DNA from: Globodera rostochiensis
Taxonomy: Eukaryota; Nematoda; Chromadorea; Rhabditida; Heteroderidae
Direction of reading: 5' to 3'
DNA: 64,000 nt
Assembly: GCA_018350325.1 (NCBI GenBank)
Contig: JAEVLN010000027.1
Location: 806,001 to 870,000, forward strand
Shown here one piece after another: positions 24,501 to 35,818 of this stretch. Below the pieces are notes generated by a model. The model did no database searches. It worked only from the letters and a program-made list of their open reading frames with translations, and was not told where the DNA came from. A program made the position numbers and the translations under genes. Positions within the stretch are counted from its first letter, which is position 1. Each line of letters starts with the position of its first letter.

Positions 24501-25560
24501 AATTGATAAATTCATCTTCTAATTTTTGATGTTCTTATCATTATTGACTTAATTGTTCAGGTTTTAATGAACCGTTGACGAAATGCTTACATGCTCATCA
24601 AAAATCATGTCCATTGATGATGCATTTTTGGATTACTGTTTCGACGGAGTTACGTGCTTGATTAGCTTGTTTATTTTGTTTCCTATATGCGAAAAGACTA
24701 AATCTACGCAATATCATTCTTATCGCAGTCTCAGTTGATATCGAGTTCAAGTGTAAATCAATTGCTTCGATGTTCTTTACTTAAGCTTTATATTATATTA
24801 TGTTTTCAAATCATACCGCGGTTATATTTTATTGTTTGATTTTACAATTTATCTTTTTATTGCTGTAATTTTGAATTGGTCATTTACTTGGAATATTATT
24901 TGCTAAAGTGTTTGCTTCGATCATTTGTTAAATATTTCCTCAATTTAAAATCATTTTTTTCTGAAATATTTTATTTATCAATTGTTTTGAAGCTAAATGC
25001 AATTTTCGAAAATAATTTTTTAAGAATATGTATCAGCAAATTTTTAAGAATACGAATAAGAGAGATAAAAGAGCACCAATTGACATGTCACCACAATATG
25101 GCATACTACATATACCAAGCAACAACCACAACGGGAAGATGTCGCGGTAACTGAAAAACAATCAATGCAATTTTTAATTATTTACTATTAGATTCTGTAA
25201 TAGCTACATTGAAGCAAGCAACAAACGAGTACAAGCAGAATTTGGCGTCATTGGAGAGGAATTTACTGGACAATTTCAGGTGCTTGTGCATTTTTTACTA
25301 AGAAATTGGCTTGACCTTACTCTGGAAGTTTTCTATTGAAGGGTGCGGTATGTATCTGAGTTCTCACTAATAGTAAGAGCAAAATCTGTGTCTCACTTTT
25401 ACTTATTTATCACATCAAAGGAAATGTTAAGCAAAAAGGAATTGATGAGTATAAAAGATTGGACACCTAAATTGGAAAAGAAATGAGTTGCGGATCCAGC
25501 ATTCCTCTCGGCCTTCGAGAAAGTCCGCATGCCACACCGTCTGCCCGATCATGTCTTTTA
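24501..25560. other. Very AT-rich interval without supported gene
   Basis: Long A/T stretches; the only open segments are low-complexity Leu/Phe/Lys frames without splice support. Confidence 0.4.
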
Positions 25561-25569
25561 GCGCGGAGC

Positions 25570-25615
25570 AGGGGAAAACGGAGCCGCGAAAACGGAGCCG
25601 AACGAAAACGGAGCC
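25570..25615 (-). repeat. Left array, three units of GGCTCCGTTTTCG (inverse)
   Basis: GAAAACGGAGCC occurs three times with CGC or GAAC spacers. Orientation is opposite to the array at 28658-28850. Confidence 0.75.
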
Positions 25616-25840
25616 ATTATAGCCCATAACAATAAAACAAAAATTTTGAGTATAAATGTAGTTACGCAGTGTGAACTAGGAAAAAAAAGATGTGTAGTTT
25701 GGTACAATGGGAAAATGAGCAGGCTCACTCAATTCAAATGCAAATGACTTTACGGCAGTCCACCCGCCTCCCCAATTGCTCTCATCAATGGCCAACATTT
25801 TCGGGGCCTCTTCCATTAGATTAGTTGATCAAATACCCAA

Positions 25841-26695
25841 ATGTCAAATCAAAATTCTCTTCTTATTACTTCGAAATATTTTGACGTCGCTTCCGATGGC
25901 CACTTGAGAACTATTGTCCTTGATAAGCTTTCTCATTTTGGAGTCCAGTCCGAAAATTTAATTGAACTTCAACGGCTCTCCACAGAACAAATTGTAGGGA
26001 CCTACGCCAATGATTTCAACACCAGATCGATTCGTTCTCAGTTCTTTGGAGGAAAATCGAAGTTTGTTTGTTCTCTTATTTGCTATATGGCAGCTAATAT
26101 TTTCTGAAATACTTGAGCCAAATTTAACTGAAAACTTTTAAATTTTTGGCATGGAATGCTCATCACACGCTATCATAAACCACTACCAACGACAAGTCCG
26201 CCGTATCCCGTTGCAATCGGGTCAAATCTGCTCTGTTTTTGGGGACGAGCTTTTGTGTTTTCGAATTTTTATGAGGCTTCATTCGAGTTGGATGAAATTC
26301 TCTACTCGACAACAGAGCAGCATTATCAACATCAGAAAGCGGTCTTATTTTGGGATGTGTCAACTGCGAACGCCATTATGAGCACCAAAGATCCAATGGT
26401 GGCTAAAAGATTGGGCAGAAATGAAAAGATAGCTGGCTTCAATTCGTCAGTTTGGCGCGGTGTTTGTGAGAATATTATGATGCGAGGGCTGAGAGAGAAG
26501 TTCGAATAGAACAAAATGTTGAAAGATGTGCTGATGAAGACCGGATCATTAACTTTGGTTGAAAGCTCACCGCACGATTTGTATTGGGGTTGTGGCAAGA
26601 GTATGAGCGAGCTAATTGAGAACGTAAGATGGGATGGGCAAAATAGAATGGGAATGTTATTGATGTTGTTGAGAGATGAGTTTCGTTTGGGTTAG
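25841..26695 (+). pseudogene. NADAR-domain gene with in-frame TAG
   Basis: Exon 25841-26061 (starts MSNQNSLLITSKYF) joins in phase 2 to an exon from 26197. The second exon carries NADAR family hallmarks in order: FVFSNFYEASFE, YSTTEQHYQHQKAVLFWD, DPMVAKRLGR, MMRGLREKFE, then after the stop KTGSLTLVESSPHDLYWGCG. NADAR proteins (YbiA-like) are linked to NAD/ADP-ribose chemistry and riboflavin-intermediate N-glycosidase activity. TAG at 26507-26509 sits just after REKFE, where homologues usually have Gln, so a CAG-to-TAG change is likely. The frame stays open past it to 26693. It sits just upstream of the MULE transposase on the same strand, as possible cargo. Confidence 0.75.
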
Positions 26696-26844
26696 AGAAT
26701 GGTTGTATTGTTGTATGGCAATGTTCCTTTTATGGTAACTTTTTTTGTCATTGTTATTTTTCTCTAATAAGACTTGCTTAAACATATAAAAGACTTTCAT
26801 TCTGCACATTCTTCACTTTCACTAGAAAGAAAAAATCGATTGCA

Positions 26845-28282
26845 ATGGCAGAAGAACTGCAATTCCAACGTTTTTTGTCCAATAAGGGGAAGGACCAAAT
26901 TTTCGAAAATGGGTTTCTGTTTCAATTCGATAAAAAAAGTAAGGTTAATCCACAACTTCATTTTTGGAAATGTACTAAACATTATGATAACTGCCCGGCA
27001 CGAATTCACACCCAGGGAGACCAAATTGTTAAACGTATGCATGAACACAATCACGAGCCAGACCCTGCATCAATTGAAGCCAAAAAACTAAACAATGTAA
27101 TCAAAAACAGGGCACAAAATACAGTAGAACTCCCAGGCCAAATTCGGGACCGGGTTTTGCAGGGAACAAGCCAGGCTGTTTTGGGAAAAATGCCACACAA
27201 AAATGCCACTAGGCAAATGGTTGAATACGTCAGGAGACAAGCAAACCAAGTACCTCCTGACCCGGAAAATGTTCAAGTTCTAGAATTGAGGGAAACTGAC
27301 AAGGTTTACGAAGGGCAAAATTTTCTCTTGGCCGATACTGGAACCCCAAATGTTGACCCAAATCGAGTGATTGTGTTCGGCAAACAATCAGTTAACGAAT
27401 GGGCACACCTTGTGCAAAACCTTTACATGGATGGAACTTTTAAAATTGCTCCTCATCCATTTCATAACGGGCAGGTTTTCATGATCTTAGGTAAAAGAAA
27501 TGGCCGTGTTTTTCCAATGTTTTATTGCCTTCTTCCTAACAAACAACGGGCAACATATGATAAGCTTTTCACGGAAATAAATCGTTTTTGCCCAAATTTA
27601 AATCCTTTGTCTATTGCTATGATTTTGAAATTGACTTTTCCAATCGGTTCAAGTAAAATGGCCAAATGTTCAACTCCATGGCTGTTTTTTTCATCTAAAG
27701 AATTCAATGAAAAAAAAAGTAACTGAATTGGGGCTTTCGGCACGTTACAAAAACGACCCACAAATCAAATTGCATTGCAAAATGATTGTTGCTTTAGCTT
27801 TTGTTCCTCTGGACAATCTCGAAAATGCGTTTGGGGATTTACGCGATCATTTTGACTATGCATTCCCGGATTTGAACCCTCTTTTGGATTGGTTTGAGAC
27901 AAGTTATATGGGTCCATTAAATAGAAACGGCACACTCCACACGGCTATTTTTCCTCGCCAAATGTGGAGTGTTTATGAGCGTGTTTTAAATAATGAGGAC
28001 AGAACAAATAACTATAGTGAAGCTGGGCATAAAACATTGCAAAAACAATTGGCCATGGACCATCCATCAATTTGGAAATTTATTGAGGGTATTAAAGTCA
28101 TCCAAAAGGGAAAAGATGCCGATTTTGAAGGAATGGTTAGAGGGGATGACTCAACTGGAAAGCGCAGAAAATACAGGGACATCGATAATAGTATTTTGGT
28201 AATTGTCCGGGGGGGTTTTGAAAATCGCACCAATATTGAATACCTCCGGGGCTTGGCACACAATTTCAACATGGACAAGTAA
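26845..28282 (+). pseudogene. FLYWCH zinc finger plus MULE transposase, frameshifted
   Basis: From ATG 26845 the N-terminal FLYWCH-type domain shows FLFQFDKK, HFWKCTKHYDNCPARIHTQG and HEHNHEPDP. The MULE transposase core follows: LYMDGTFKIAPHPF (first catalytic Asp) and VFPMFYCLLPNKQRATYDKL. Around 27610-27720 the expected DFE...HFH-like segment is spread over frames and contains stops; the C-terminal part is open again in the next frame (27707-28282, MKKKVTELGLSARYKNDPQI to NFNMDK). One or more indels therefore disable this copy. A second, more degraded copy lies at 32220-33165. Confidence 0.85.
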
Positions 28283-28657
28283 TTTTGGGTATTTTCATTT
28301 AAACTGTTGGGACCATCTCTTTGGAGATTTATTGGGCCCAATGGTTTGAATGGGCGTTGTTAATTTTCCAAGTGTTAACTTTTTTTGGTTTTTTGTCTGC
28401 TCCTGACACTGCAATCGAGCAAAGATTTTTACTCTTGGACCAAAATTTTTTTTTCCGTTTCCGGTTATTTTTGATTTTATTTTTCAAAAACAAAAAAAAA
28501 AGGCGCGTTAAGATTCTCCATTTCCAATCGTAGGCCTCCTCGTGGCCACGCGTCGGTAACTCATCTGCCTACTTTTAGTTTAATGGCAGATTGAGGCTAA
28601 TCCTAGTTCATAAAACGAACTAGGAAGCGATAAAATGGATGTCTTGTCTGGAACCTG

Positions 28658-28852
28658 TACGCGGCTCCGTTTTCTACCGGCTCCGTTTTCGCGGCTCCGT
28701 TTTCGCGGCTCCGTTTTCGCCGGCTCCGTTTTCGCGGCTCCGTTTTCGTTTGGCTCCGTTTTCGTGGCTCCGTTTTCGCGGCTCCGTTTTCGTTTGGCTC
28801 CGTTTTCGTGGCTCCGTTTTCGCGGCTCCGTTTTCGCGGCTCCGTTTTCAGG
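28658..28852 (+). repeat. Right array, about 14 units of CGGCTCCGTTTTCG
   Basis: Head-to-tail units of GGCTCCGTTTTCGC with TTT-GGCT, GT-GGCT and C-GGCT spacer variants. The variants TTCGTTTGGCT and TTCGTGGCT each occur twice in the same order, indicating duplication of a multi-unit block. Confidence 0.85.
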
Positions 28853-29221
28853 TGTACCGCTTTTAGCGTCCGTAGCGATGGGCCCGCTCATTGGCAAAGA
28901 TCCATCCGCCCTTGTCCATAGATCACACGAGCTTACTCTCATCGTCGCGGCAGCGACGCAGATTGCCTTTCCGTGTCTTCCGTTTTCTTTTGAATAAATT
29001 ACAGTAGCCTAAAAAACTAATAAACTTAAACCCATCCATTTGGTGACAAGCATTAGATTTACATCAGACCTTGCCTGAATACGGCTCAGAAATTTGTCAC
29101 TCTTCAGCCTTATCGGCAAAAGCGAAAATGTACAGAAATATTTCACTCGTATTGCTCTCCTTAAATCCAAGCATATGCAACTCCCCAACCCACACATTAT
29201 GAATCAAAAAATTGGTTTTAG

Positions 29222-32200
29222 TGTACCTTCGAAAGCTGCAACAAACGGCTGAAGAATAATGTGATCTTCATGTACCATATATGGGCTCATGTTTCACAGC
29301 ACAAACCAACGAAAAACGAGGAACACTCCAGTAATCTTCAAAATCTATTGGCTGAACACAGCGGCGCTGAGGATGAGGCTAAAGCGGATGATCAACGAAT
29401 CGATGTGAGCAGAATGCACACGTGTCCGGAATGCTTATTGGAACAGCCGACTCCCTATAAGGCTAAGCTGCATTACCATCGTCCGTTTTATCGAATTAAG
29501 AAACTAAATCTGTTCTTGGTATAGGTGCCCGCAAAATTGGGCATCGGAAAATATCGGAATTGTGCGACAAAATATCAACCTATAAAACTAAAATTTCCCC
29601 CTGGCGATGATGGCTCTTTATAGTCGACGAATCATGTCGAAAACTGATTTCTGATCCTTCTGAAAGCCCTAATCTCTGCTATAAATGGACAGAGAGCGAA
29701 AAGCCACACATTTCTGGACTAAGCTATGGATGAAAGCGGACTGGCCAATTGAATTTCAGAGTAGGGTTGTCACCCCGACCCCATCCCCGGAAATTTAGGC
29801 CATTTTTCGGGGTTTTCCCCGACCCCGACACTTCCAACCCCATCCCCTCGGGGTCGTACACCCCTAAAGATGGCATCATTGAGTGACAAAATTCATTTTG
29901 GTAAATATGGATCATACGGTCCAGATTCAAAAGCGAACGATCAATCGACTCCTCTCGGTCTGCAATGTAAGAATCCAAAAATATTTTTGTTGGGCAACCA
30001 TTCCCTAAAGAGTTAGACCCCGGACTGAAGTGTCTTTTGACTGGGGACTGAGTTGTCCAATGATTAAAAAATAGGCAAAATTACTCAAAATTTAGTATCA
30101 TTCGACAGATCCCGACGAGATAAATCGATCTAGACGTAACGGGACATGATAAGTCGCCAAATTGGATGCCGGCCGACTGAGTCCCAGTGTAAAAGAGACT
30201 TTTCAGTAACAAAAATGAAACCCCTTTCTCCGCAAACACCTGTAAACAGAAAACATCTGTGCACAGGACCCCGGCAAGGGTGGCGAATTAAGGGTAATCG
30301 AAAGGTGTGTATGTGAAAAGCTATCTTCATCAAAACGGCTAAGATGAACTATTATATTAATTAACAGATTAACTTACCACCTTTTGACATCCCCATGCGC
30401 CCACTAGGTACCATTCGGTAATGGTACTGAAGTGTCCATTTTACAACTTTTTCCTTAATTTAAAAAATTTACAAAAGACACTTCAGTCCCGGGCTCATAA
30501 CTTGCTTCAAAGTGGTTTCCGCGAAAAAATTTTTACGGATTCGTGCGTTGGGCTTAGAATGGAGTCGATTGATATATATTTCGTTCGCTTCCGTATGATC
30601 CATATTTTCCTTCATTTTTTCCGAGGGGTTGGTTGTGGTCTTGCGTATTTTTGACAAAAAAATTTATTGAATTTTTATCCGTATATAGAATTGATGTCTT
30701 GGTGGTATGTCTGTCCGGCGAGTAAAGTGTTCGTTTGGGTTCTGCAAACACTTATTTACGTTTATTTGGCCTACTCTCCCCAAAATGGAACTTTTTTAAT
30801 AAATTTTCAAATATTTTTTAATTATAATGCGTGCAAAACAGGGCTGTGTATCGTATCGTATTTTCGCCAAAAATCAAGTATCGTAATTTTTGAGACCCCA
30901 GATTTAGGAGGGGGGGGGGCGGTGCCGATAGGCGCCGCCGAGAAATTTTTGAATTTTTTTTACTCAATTTGCTAAGAGCTCTGCTCACAGGTGTGCACAA
31001 GCGTGGCAAGCGCCCCCTATTGGACAGCAACCCCGAACTGCTGCACGTCTGCAACATCTGCGAGCAGGTGATTGACACGAAGAATATGCAGCATTACATT
31101 GTTGCTCATGCACTGCCGAACAAGCGCCTGTTGGACCTGCCGTACGAGTGCCGCTTTGACGGTGGCAAGTGCCAATTCAGGTGCAATAAAAATCCTCAAC
31201 GGGCCGGTCCCTCGGTCCTTCGATCGATCTCAGATCGATCGCTTTGTTGGCGACAGTTGGGCAACCACCATCCGGTCCGTGGTTTGCCCCGTCTTAGGCG
31301 TTTAACTCTCATAAATAAGGACATTTAAATTTTATAAAATTGCGACACTCCAAATAAGGACAAATCTTATAAATAAGGGCAGTTGGCACCCCTGTCATAG
31401 ACCAATTCCAACTTGATCTAAGACTCGCCCATACCTTAAGGACTTCCAATCGCGGTGCTCTTCTGCAACACTTTTGCAACAAACATGTCGGCACCCACTT
31501 TGTGTTATGTCCCTTTTGTCTGATGACCTTCTGTGTGCCGCCCACCGACAAACGCGATTCGCTGGTTCGCATGCGCGACTTTGTACTGCACATGACAATG
31601 CATGACGCAGGCAAGTTTGGCATTGTGTCGTTGGGAACAAATTTTGGATACAAAAAAAGAATTTGAACGTTACATTCCCCCCCCCCCCCCCGCCAGTTCC
31701 CCCCCCCCCCCTCCCCGACGCCGGTTCCCCCTCCCCCCCACCGTTTCTCCCCCCCCCCCCCCCGAATCGTTTCCCCCCCGAATCGTTTCCCCCCCCCCCC
31801 CCGAATCGTTTCCCCCCCCCCCGAATCGTTTCCCTCCGAATCGTTTCCCCCCCCCCCCCGAATCGTTTCCCCCCGAATCGTTCCCCCCCCCCCGAATCGT
31901 TTTCCCCCGCGAAGCTCACGTATCTATCCGGTGAAAATGGTTACGCATTAAATTCCGTACAAACAAGGCATTCTCCTAATTTATTTTCTCCTTTCCAATT
32001 TGTTTGTTTTCTGTATATCCGACCACCCATTCGTCCATTTTCAACCAGAACCTCAATATTTATCGAATGGCGAGCATTCTATCAGCTCGGTGTCTTTAGT
32101 TTCAAGAAGCAGTCGTTTAAGTGCTTCATGTTGAGAAAATTTTGCGACCAAACCACTCTGCATAATCTGGCACATTTACTCCCTTTCTCGCCCCCGCTGG

Positions 32201-35200
32201 ACCTTTTTTATCCCATTAATTAATTTCCAAATTGATGGGTGTTCAACTGAGAGAGATTTTTGAATCCTCTTATGTCCGGCTTCACTGAATTGTTTGTCCT
32301 ATCATTTCCATTGAGCACTCTCTCATGCACTGACCACATTTCCTGAGTAAATATGGGATTACGTCTGCCACCATTGCGAAGTGGAAGTCCTATATGTACT
32401 GTTAGAGAATTGTTAAGATGAAAAAAACAACCGTGCACTGGGCCAGTAGCCAAGTCGCGCGGACGCTTTCGAAAAGTGCTATTTCAAAATCATGTGCGAC
32501 CGATCCGATTGGGGGTTTAAGCTGGAAAAAGTTCGCTAATTTGGTGAAAAAGGCGCTCGTATGTGTTTCGCGATTATTTATGGACGAGACAATACATAAG
32601 GGGAAGGACATGGGTGTTTCCGTTTCCAAGATTGCGCTTTCCTAAAACCATTAACAACTGCCCAAACAGATGCGGCACGACCTTGAAGGTCCCATCCACA
32701 TATAAATTTTCGACATGATTTATCCAATTTGCAATGGAAGCGCGTCCAAAAATCACAATCCGATGAGGATCCGGCTGCTGGGACCCGGAATCATAAAGAA
32801 AAAACCGTTCACCCGTGTTCGCATCATAAATTTGGTATTCATCCGGAATTTTAAGCTCAAGAATACTGATGGGGTCTGGTGGTGGTGCATTCACTCTGTT
32901 TCGGGATCGCTCAACCATTTGGCTAAAGCATTATCTGTGCCAAATTTGGCAACAATGGGCTGTGATGCCTGCGCTCACGAAGAATATTGTCTTTTATCTG
33001 TACAGGCATCTCAACCGTATTTTCAGCACGCGTTTTCATCTGATTGCGCAGTTTTTTGACACCAATTAAAGCCGGATCCTCATGGTGGTTATGTTCATTA
33101 ACGATCTTGATTTTTTGGTTTCCCCTGGTGTGTAAGCGCGCAGGGCAGCTATTTTCAAAATGTAAAAATTATAAAAAATTTCAACAACGACCAAGGCTAA
33201 AATATAGCCTTGGGAGATGTTAGGATAGTTTAGTTTTAAGTCTTAATTTTCTATTGCTTTAGAAAAGTCGCGTCATTGCGGACATTGTGTGATCAAAGTT
33301 GCCATTTCCCAACGCGCACAGATGCAGAAACACCTAAAACAGCACACGAAGAACGGGGAGCACAAATGGCTGCAGTGGCACATGGAGCAATTGGGTCAGT
33401 ACAACGAAAAAGTTTACACAAAAAAATAGGCATTTTAAATTTTGAACTGACCACAGAAAACATTAAAAAACCACGCCGAATGGGTACCCCCGTAGAAAAA
33501 TTCCTAAAATTGCATATATTTTTTTGAAATTTCTGACTTTTATCATTTTTTGCTTCGTGCCAACATACACTGCAAGGAATTATTATTTTTTAATTTAAAA
33601 GTTTTTTATTGAAATGAGTCCAAAATTCAAAAGCTTTTTGATTTTGCAGACCTCAACTCGGTCGGGCCAGGGCCAAGCTACGCATTGATCAGCTCAGACA
33701 TGAACACCCAGCAATGCGTTGAATGCGGACAGATGGTGAACAATCATTGCAGGCATCTCAGCATTAAAACAAAGTGGGCAATCGTAAAAAGTTATTCAAA
33801 AATGGATAGAGAAAAGGGCGTGTGACCGGCGGTGTCGATAGGCGCTTGTAAATTTTTAACCAATTAAGGCATCTTGTCCAAGAGTTTCGTAAATTCGCCA
33901 CATATATTTTATGAAGTAATTTCATGCTTAGCATTATTAAAAAAAATCAGTTAAATCAGTTACGCTTTATATAAATATCATTCGAAAGCTCTAAATGAGT
34001 AGGAAAAGCATTACAGCGAAGTCGAAGCGTTTTGATAAGTTTCAACAAAGTTATAATATAACAGGGGCCCGGAGGCGCTACGCGAATCATTGATCCATTA
34101 TTATTTTAGACGCTGCAAGTTCTGTTCGTTTGTGACACGCTGTGCACGCGCCATGGATCATCATCGCATGCTCTCCCAATGCAATCCGTCAAATGCGGTG
34201 CGTCGTCCGTTTGGCGCAGTCGCCGGATGGACATTCAGTTTGGACAATATCAGCTGCAGCACGTTCAGTCCGTCGTCATCGTCGTCTTCATTATCGTCGC
34301 CGGTGCTGCAGCAGTTTGCGTGCGCGCAATGCGCGTTCTATTCTGTTAACGTGCAAGTAAGCGTCATCAAAAAAAATTCAAAAAAAAAAAAATTATATTG
34401 TATTTAAAAATCACTTTTTAAGACGTTAGCCGAACACATTGCCGCCGTGCATGCAACATGTTCCGGCGCGCAAGTTTTGTTACCGAACAAGAACAACGGA
34501 CGACAGCAGAAGCTGGAGGAACAGATGATGCTGAACAAGATGGGCGAGGATGGTCAGGGCGGGGACAAGATGGAGCAAGACAACAAGGAAGTTGGTGAGG
34601 TGAGTTCACGTTTTTAGTTTTTGGTCAACACAATTTTATATAATTCTGATAAAAATCTTTGTGTTAATTTTTTTTTACATTCTTATCGAGACCCTCCTCA
34701 TTCTGCAGGATGAGCTGCGCGAAGCGGAGTTGTTTGGTCTTCTGCGCATGGCTGACACACCACTGGAGAACGACGACGACCATGATGATGATGAGGGCAA
34801 CAATAAAGACAAGCAGCAGCAGATCAGTGCCTGGCTCAGCGAATTCCTGCCGGTGGCCCGTGCCAATGAGCTCAGCCAGCGCGAGATACAACCGCAGGAC
34901 GTGCGCTTGCTCAAGCAGTTGATGGAGATGAACAGGTCGGAGGATGAGGAACGAGTGCAGAGAATTGAGGAGGAGGAGCACGAGTTGCGCGTCAAAATGG
35001 GGTGAGCAAATTGTTTTTATATGTGTTGGGCCTGACATAATTACTTCCTTTCCCAACCAAATTTGCTCAAGATGGTGAAAAGTGTTAATAAATATGCTAG
35101 TAATGATTATTCGAGCAATTTTATATTAAATTAAAGGCTTAAAAAAATTTTCAACGTTTTTGAACTCGTTTTCCACGTTTTTGGGTTTTGGACATGCAAC

Positions 35201-35319
35201 CCTGGTGATGATTAATGACAAAAAATATTAGATTAATTCAATTATCTCATCAGTTCATTTTCTTTAGTTTGATGCATGATGACTTCCCAAAATTGGACTG
35301 CAAGACGATCACGGAATGA
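29222..35319 (+). CDS. Multi-C2H2 zinc-finger protein, nine exons (5' end not identified)
   Basis: Exons 29222-29480, 30991-31180, 31441-31610, 33263-33394, 33650-33773, 34110-34356, 34423-34599, 34709-35001 and 35268-35319 join with every phase matching and total 548 codons including TGA. Fingers visible in order: CNKRLKNNVIFMYHIWAH, CPECLLEQPTPYKAKLHYH, CNICEQVIDTKNMQHYIVAH, a Cys/His cluster with LCPFCLMTFCVPP, CGHCVIKVAISQRAQMQKHL, CVECGQMVNNHC, CKFCSFVTRCARAMDHHRM, and CAQCAFYSVNVQTLAEHIAA split exactly by an intron. A Glu/Asp-rich helical tail follows. A nuclear DNA-binding role is inferred. The first finger resembles those of POGZ/ZNF280-type proteins. Intron 3 starts with GC. Introns 1 and 3 hold transposon debris, including an antisense MULE copy. 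Upstream exons may lie beyond 29222. Confidence 0.8.
29763..29885. mobile_element. Truncated hAT-type element (TAGGGTTGTCACCCCG end)
   Basis: The end sequence TAGGGTTGTCACCCCGACCC and the following TGGCATCATTGAGTGA block match the left part of the full element at 61777-62755. The right terminus is missing. It lies in intron 1 of the zinc-finger gene. Confidence 0.65.
30005..30445. repeat. Copy of the ATCGATCTAGA foldback family
   Basis: Blocks CATTCGACAGATC, GACGAGATAAATCGATCTAG, GACTGAGTCCCAGTGTAAAA and GACATCCCCATGCGCC occur in the same order as at 60005-60165. The copy lies in intron 1 of the zinc-finger gene. Confidence 0.65.
30918..30940 (+). repeat. GC-rich hairpin module, copy 1
   Basis: CGGTGCCGATAGGCGCCG with a G-rich left flank and AGAAATTTTTGAATTTTT right flank. 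Arms GGCGGTGCC and GGCGCCGCC pair around GATA. Confidence 0.8.
31676..31908. repeat. C-run/GAATCGTTTCC tandem array in an intron
   Basis: Runs of 7 to 13 C residues alternate with GAATCGTTTCC about eight times. Strong strand asymmetry (C-rich plus strand) makes this prone to slippage. It lies in intron 3 of the zinc-finger gene. Confidence 0.9.
32220..33165 (-). pseudogene. Second FLYWCH-MULE transposase copy, antisense in an intron of the zinc-finger gene
   Basis: The minus strand reads NSCPARLHTRGNQKIKIV, HNHHEDPALIGVKKLRNQMK, then LYVDGTFKVVPHLFGQLLMV (MULE core with the first Asp), HDFEIALFESVRATW and EMWSVHERVLNGNDRTNN. The pieces fall in different frames with stops between, and about a third of the protein is missing. 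Colinearity with 26845-28282 is clear, with moderate residue divergence, so the copy is old or from a sister subfamily. Confidence 0.8.
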
Positions 35320-35818
35320 ATTGAAGAAACAACAGACGGGTGTCACCAGCCATTACAAATTGGATCACTGAATGTCAGGGCTTCCAAAAGAACAAAAAGC
35401 CAGAATTCCTTCATTGTTCCCATTTTGAGATAAGCCATATTGTTGTTTGTGAATACACGATTTCCTTTTTGATTTTGTTTTGTCCTTTTCATTCGTCGTT
35501 AGGCATTTGTTGGACTTTTTCGTTCTTCGATAAAGATTAAAAAACAATCAGAATAGATTAGAAATTAATGAAGACTTGAAAATCAAAAAAGGTTAACTTA
35601 ACAAATTGGGTCAAAATTCGGAATTTTCTTGCCCGCCGACCCGAAATGTTAGCTACGTATGTGCGTCATGACAAACCTGCAATTTTATCTGAATAAAAGT
35701 TACATCAAATAAATGCTTATAAATGTGATCTTTTTGAATGTGATAAAATTAACAAACAAAAAAATGCAAAAAGAGATCAAACCCAGCTTCCGATGAGCAA
35801 AAGATAATTAATTCAATC
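35320..35818. other. Intergenic stretch, no gene supported
   Basis: Lies between the zinc-finger stop codon and the convergent TRPM relic. AT-rich; no supported exon. Confidence 0.4.

Larger units (their letters stand above)
25560..28860. mobile_element. Candidate composite MULE: inverted tandem-repeat ends around NADAR and transposase genes
   Basis: The left boundary has three copies of AAAACGGAGCCGCG-type units (25575-25613); the right boundary has about fourteen copies of the complement, CGGCTCCGTTTTCG (28658-28850). Between them, both on the plus strand, lie a NADAR-domain gene and a FLYWCH-MULE transposase gene. Opposed arrays flanking a transposase are what terminal inverted repeats look like. 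The outer ends match poorly and no target-site duplication was found, so the boundaries are inferred. Confidence 0.5.

Noticed and set aside
28580..28997. Arg/Ser-rich open frames on both strands over the GGCTCCGTTTTCG array
   Set aside because: Low-complexity shadows of the tandem array.
31602..31934. Pro-rich and Gly-rich open frames over the C-run array
   Set aside because: They are translations of C/G homopolymer runs within an intron of the zinc-finger gene.
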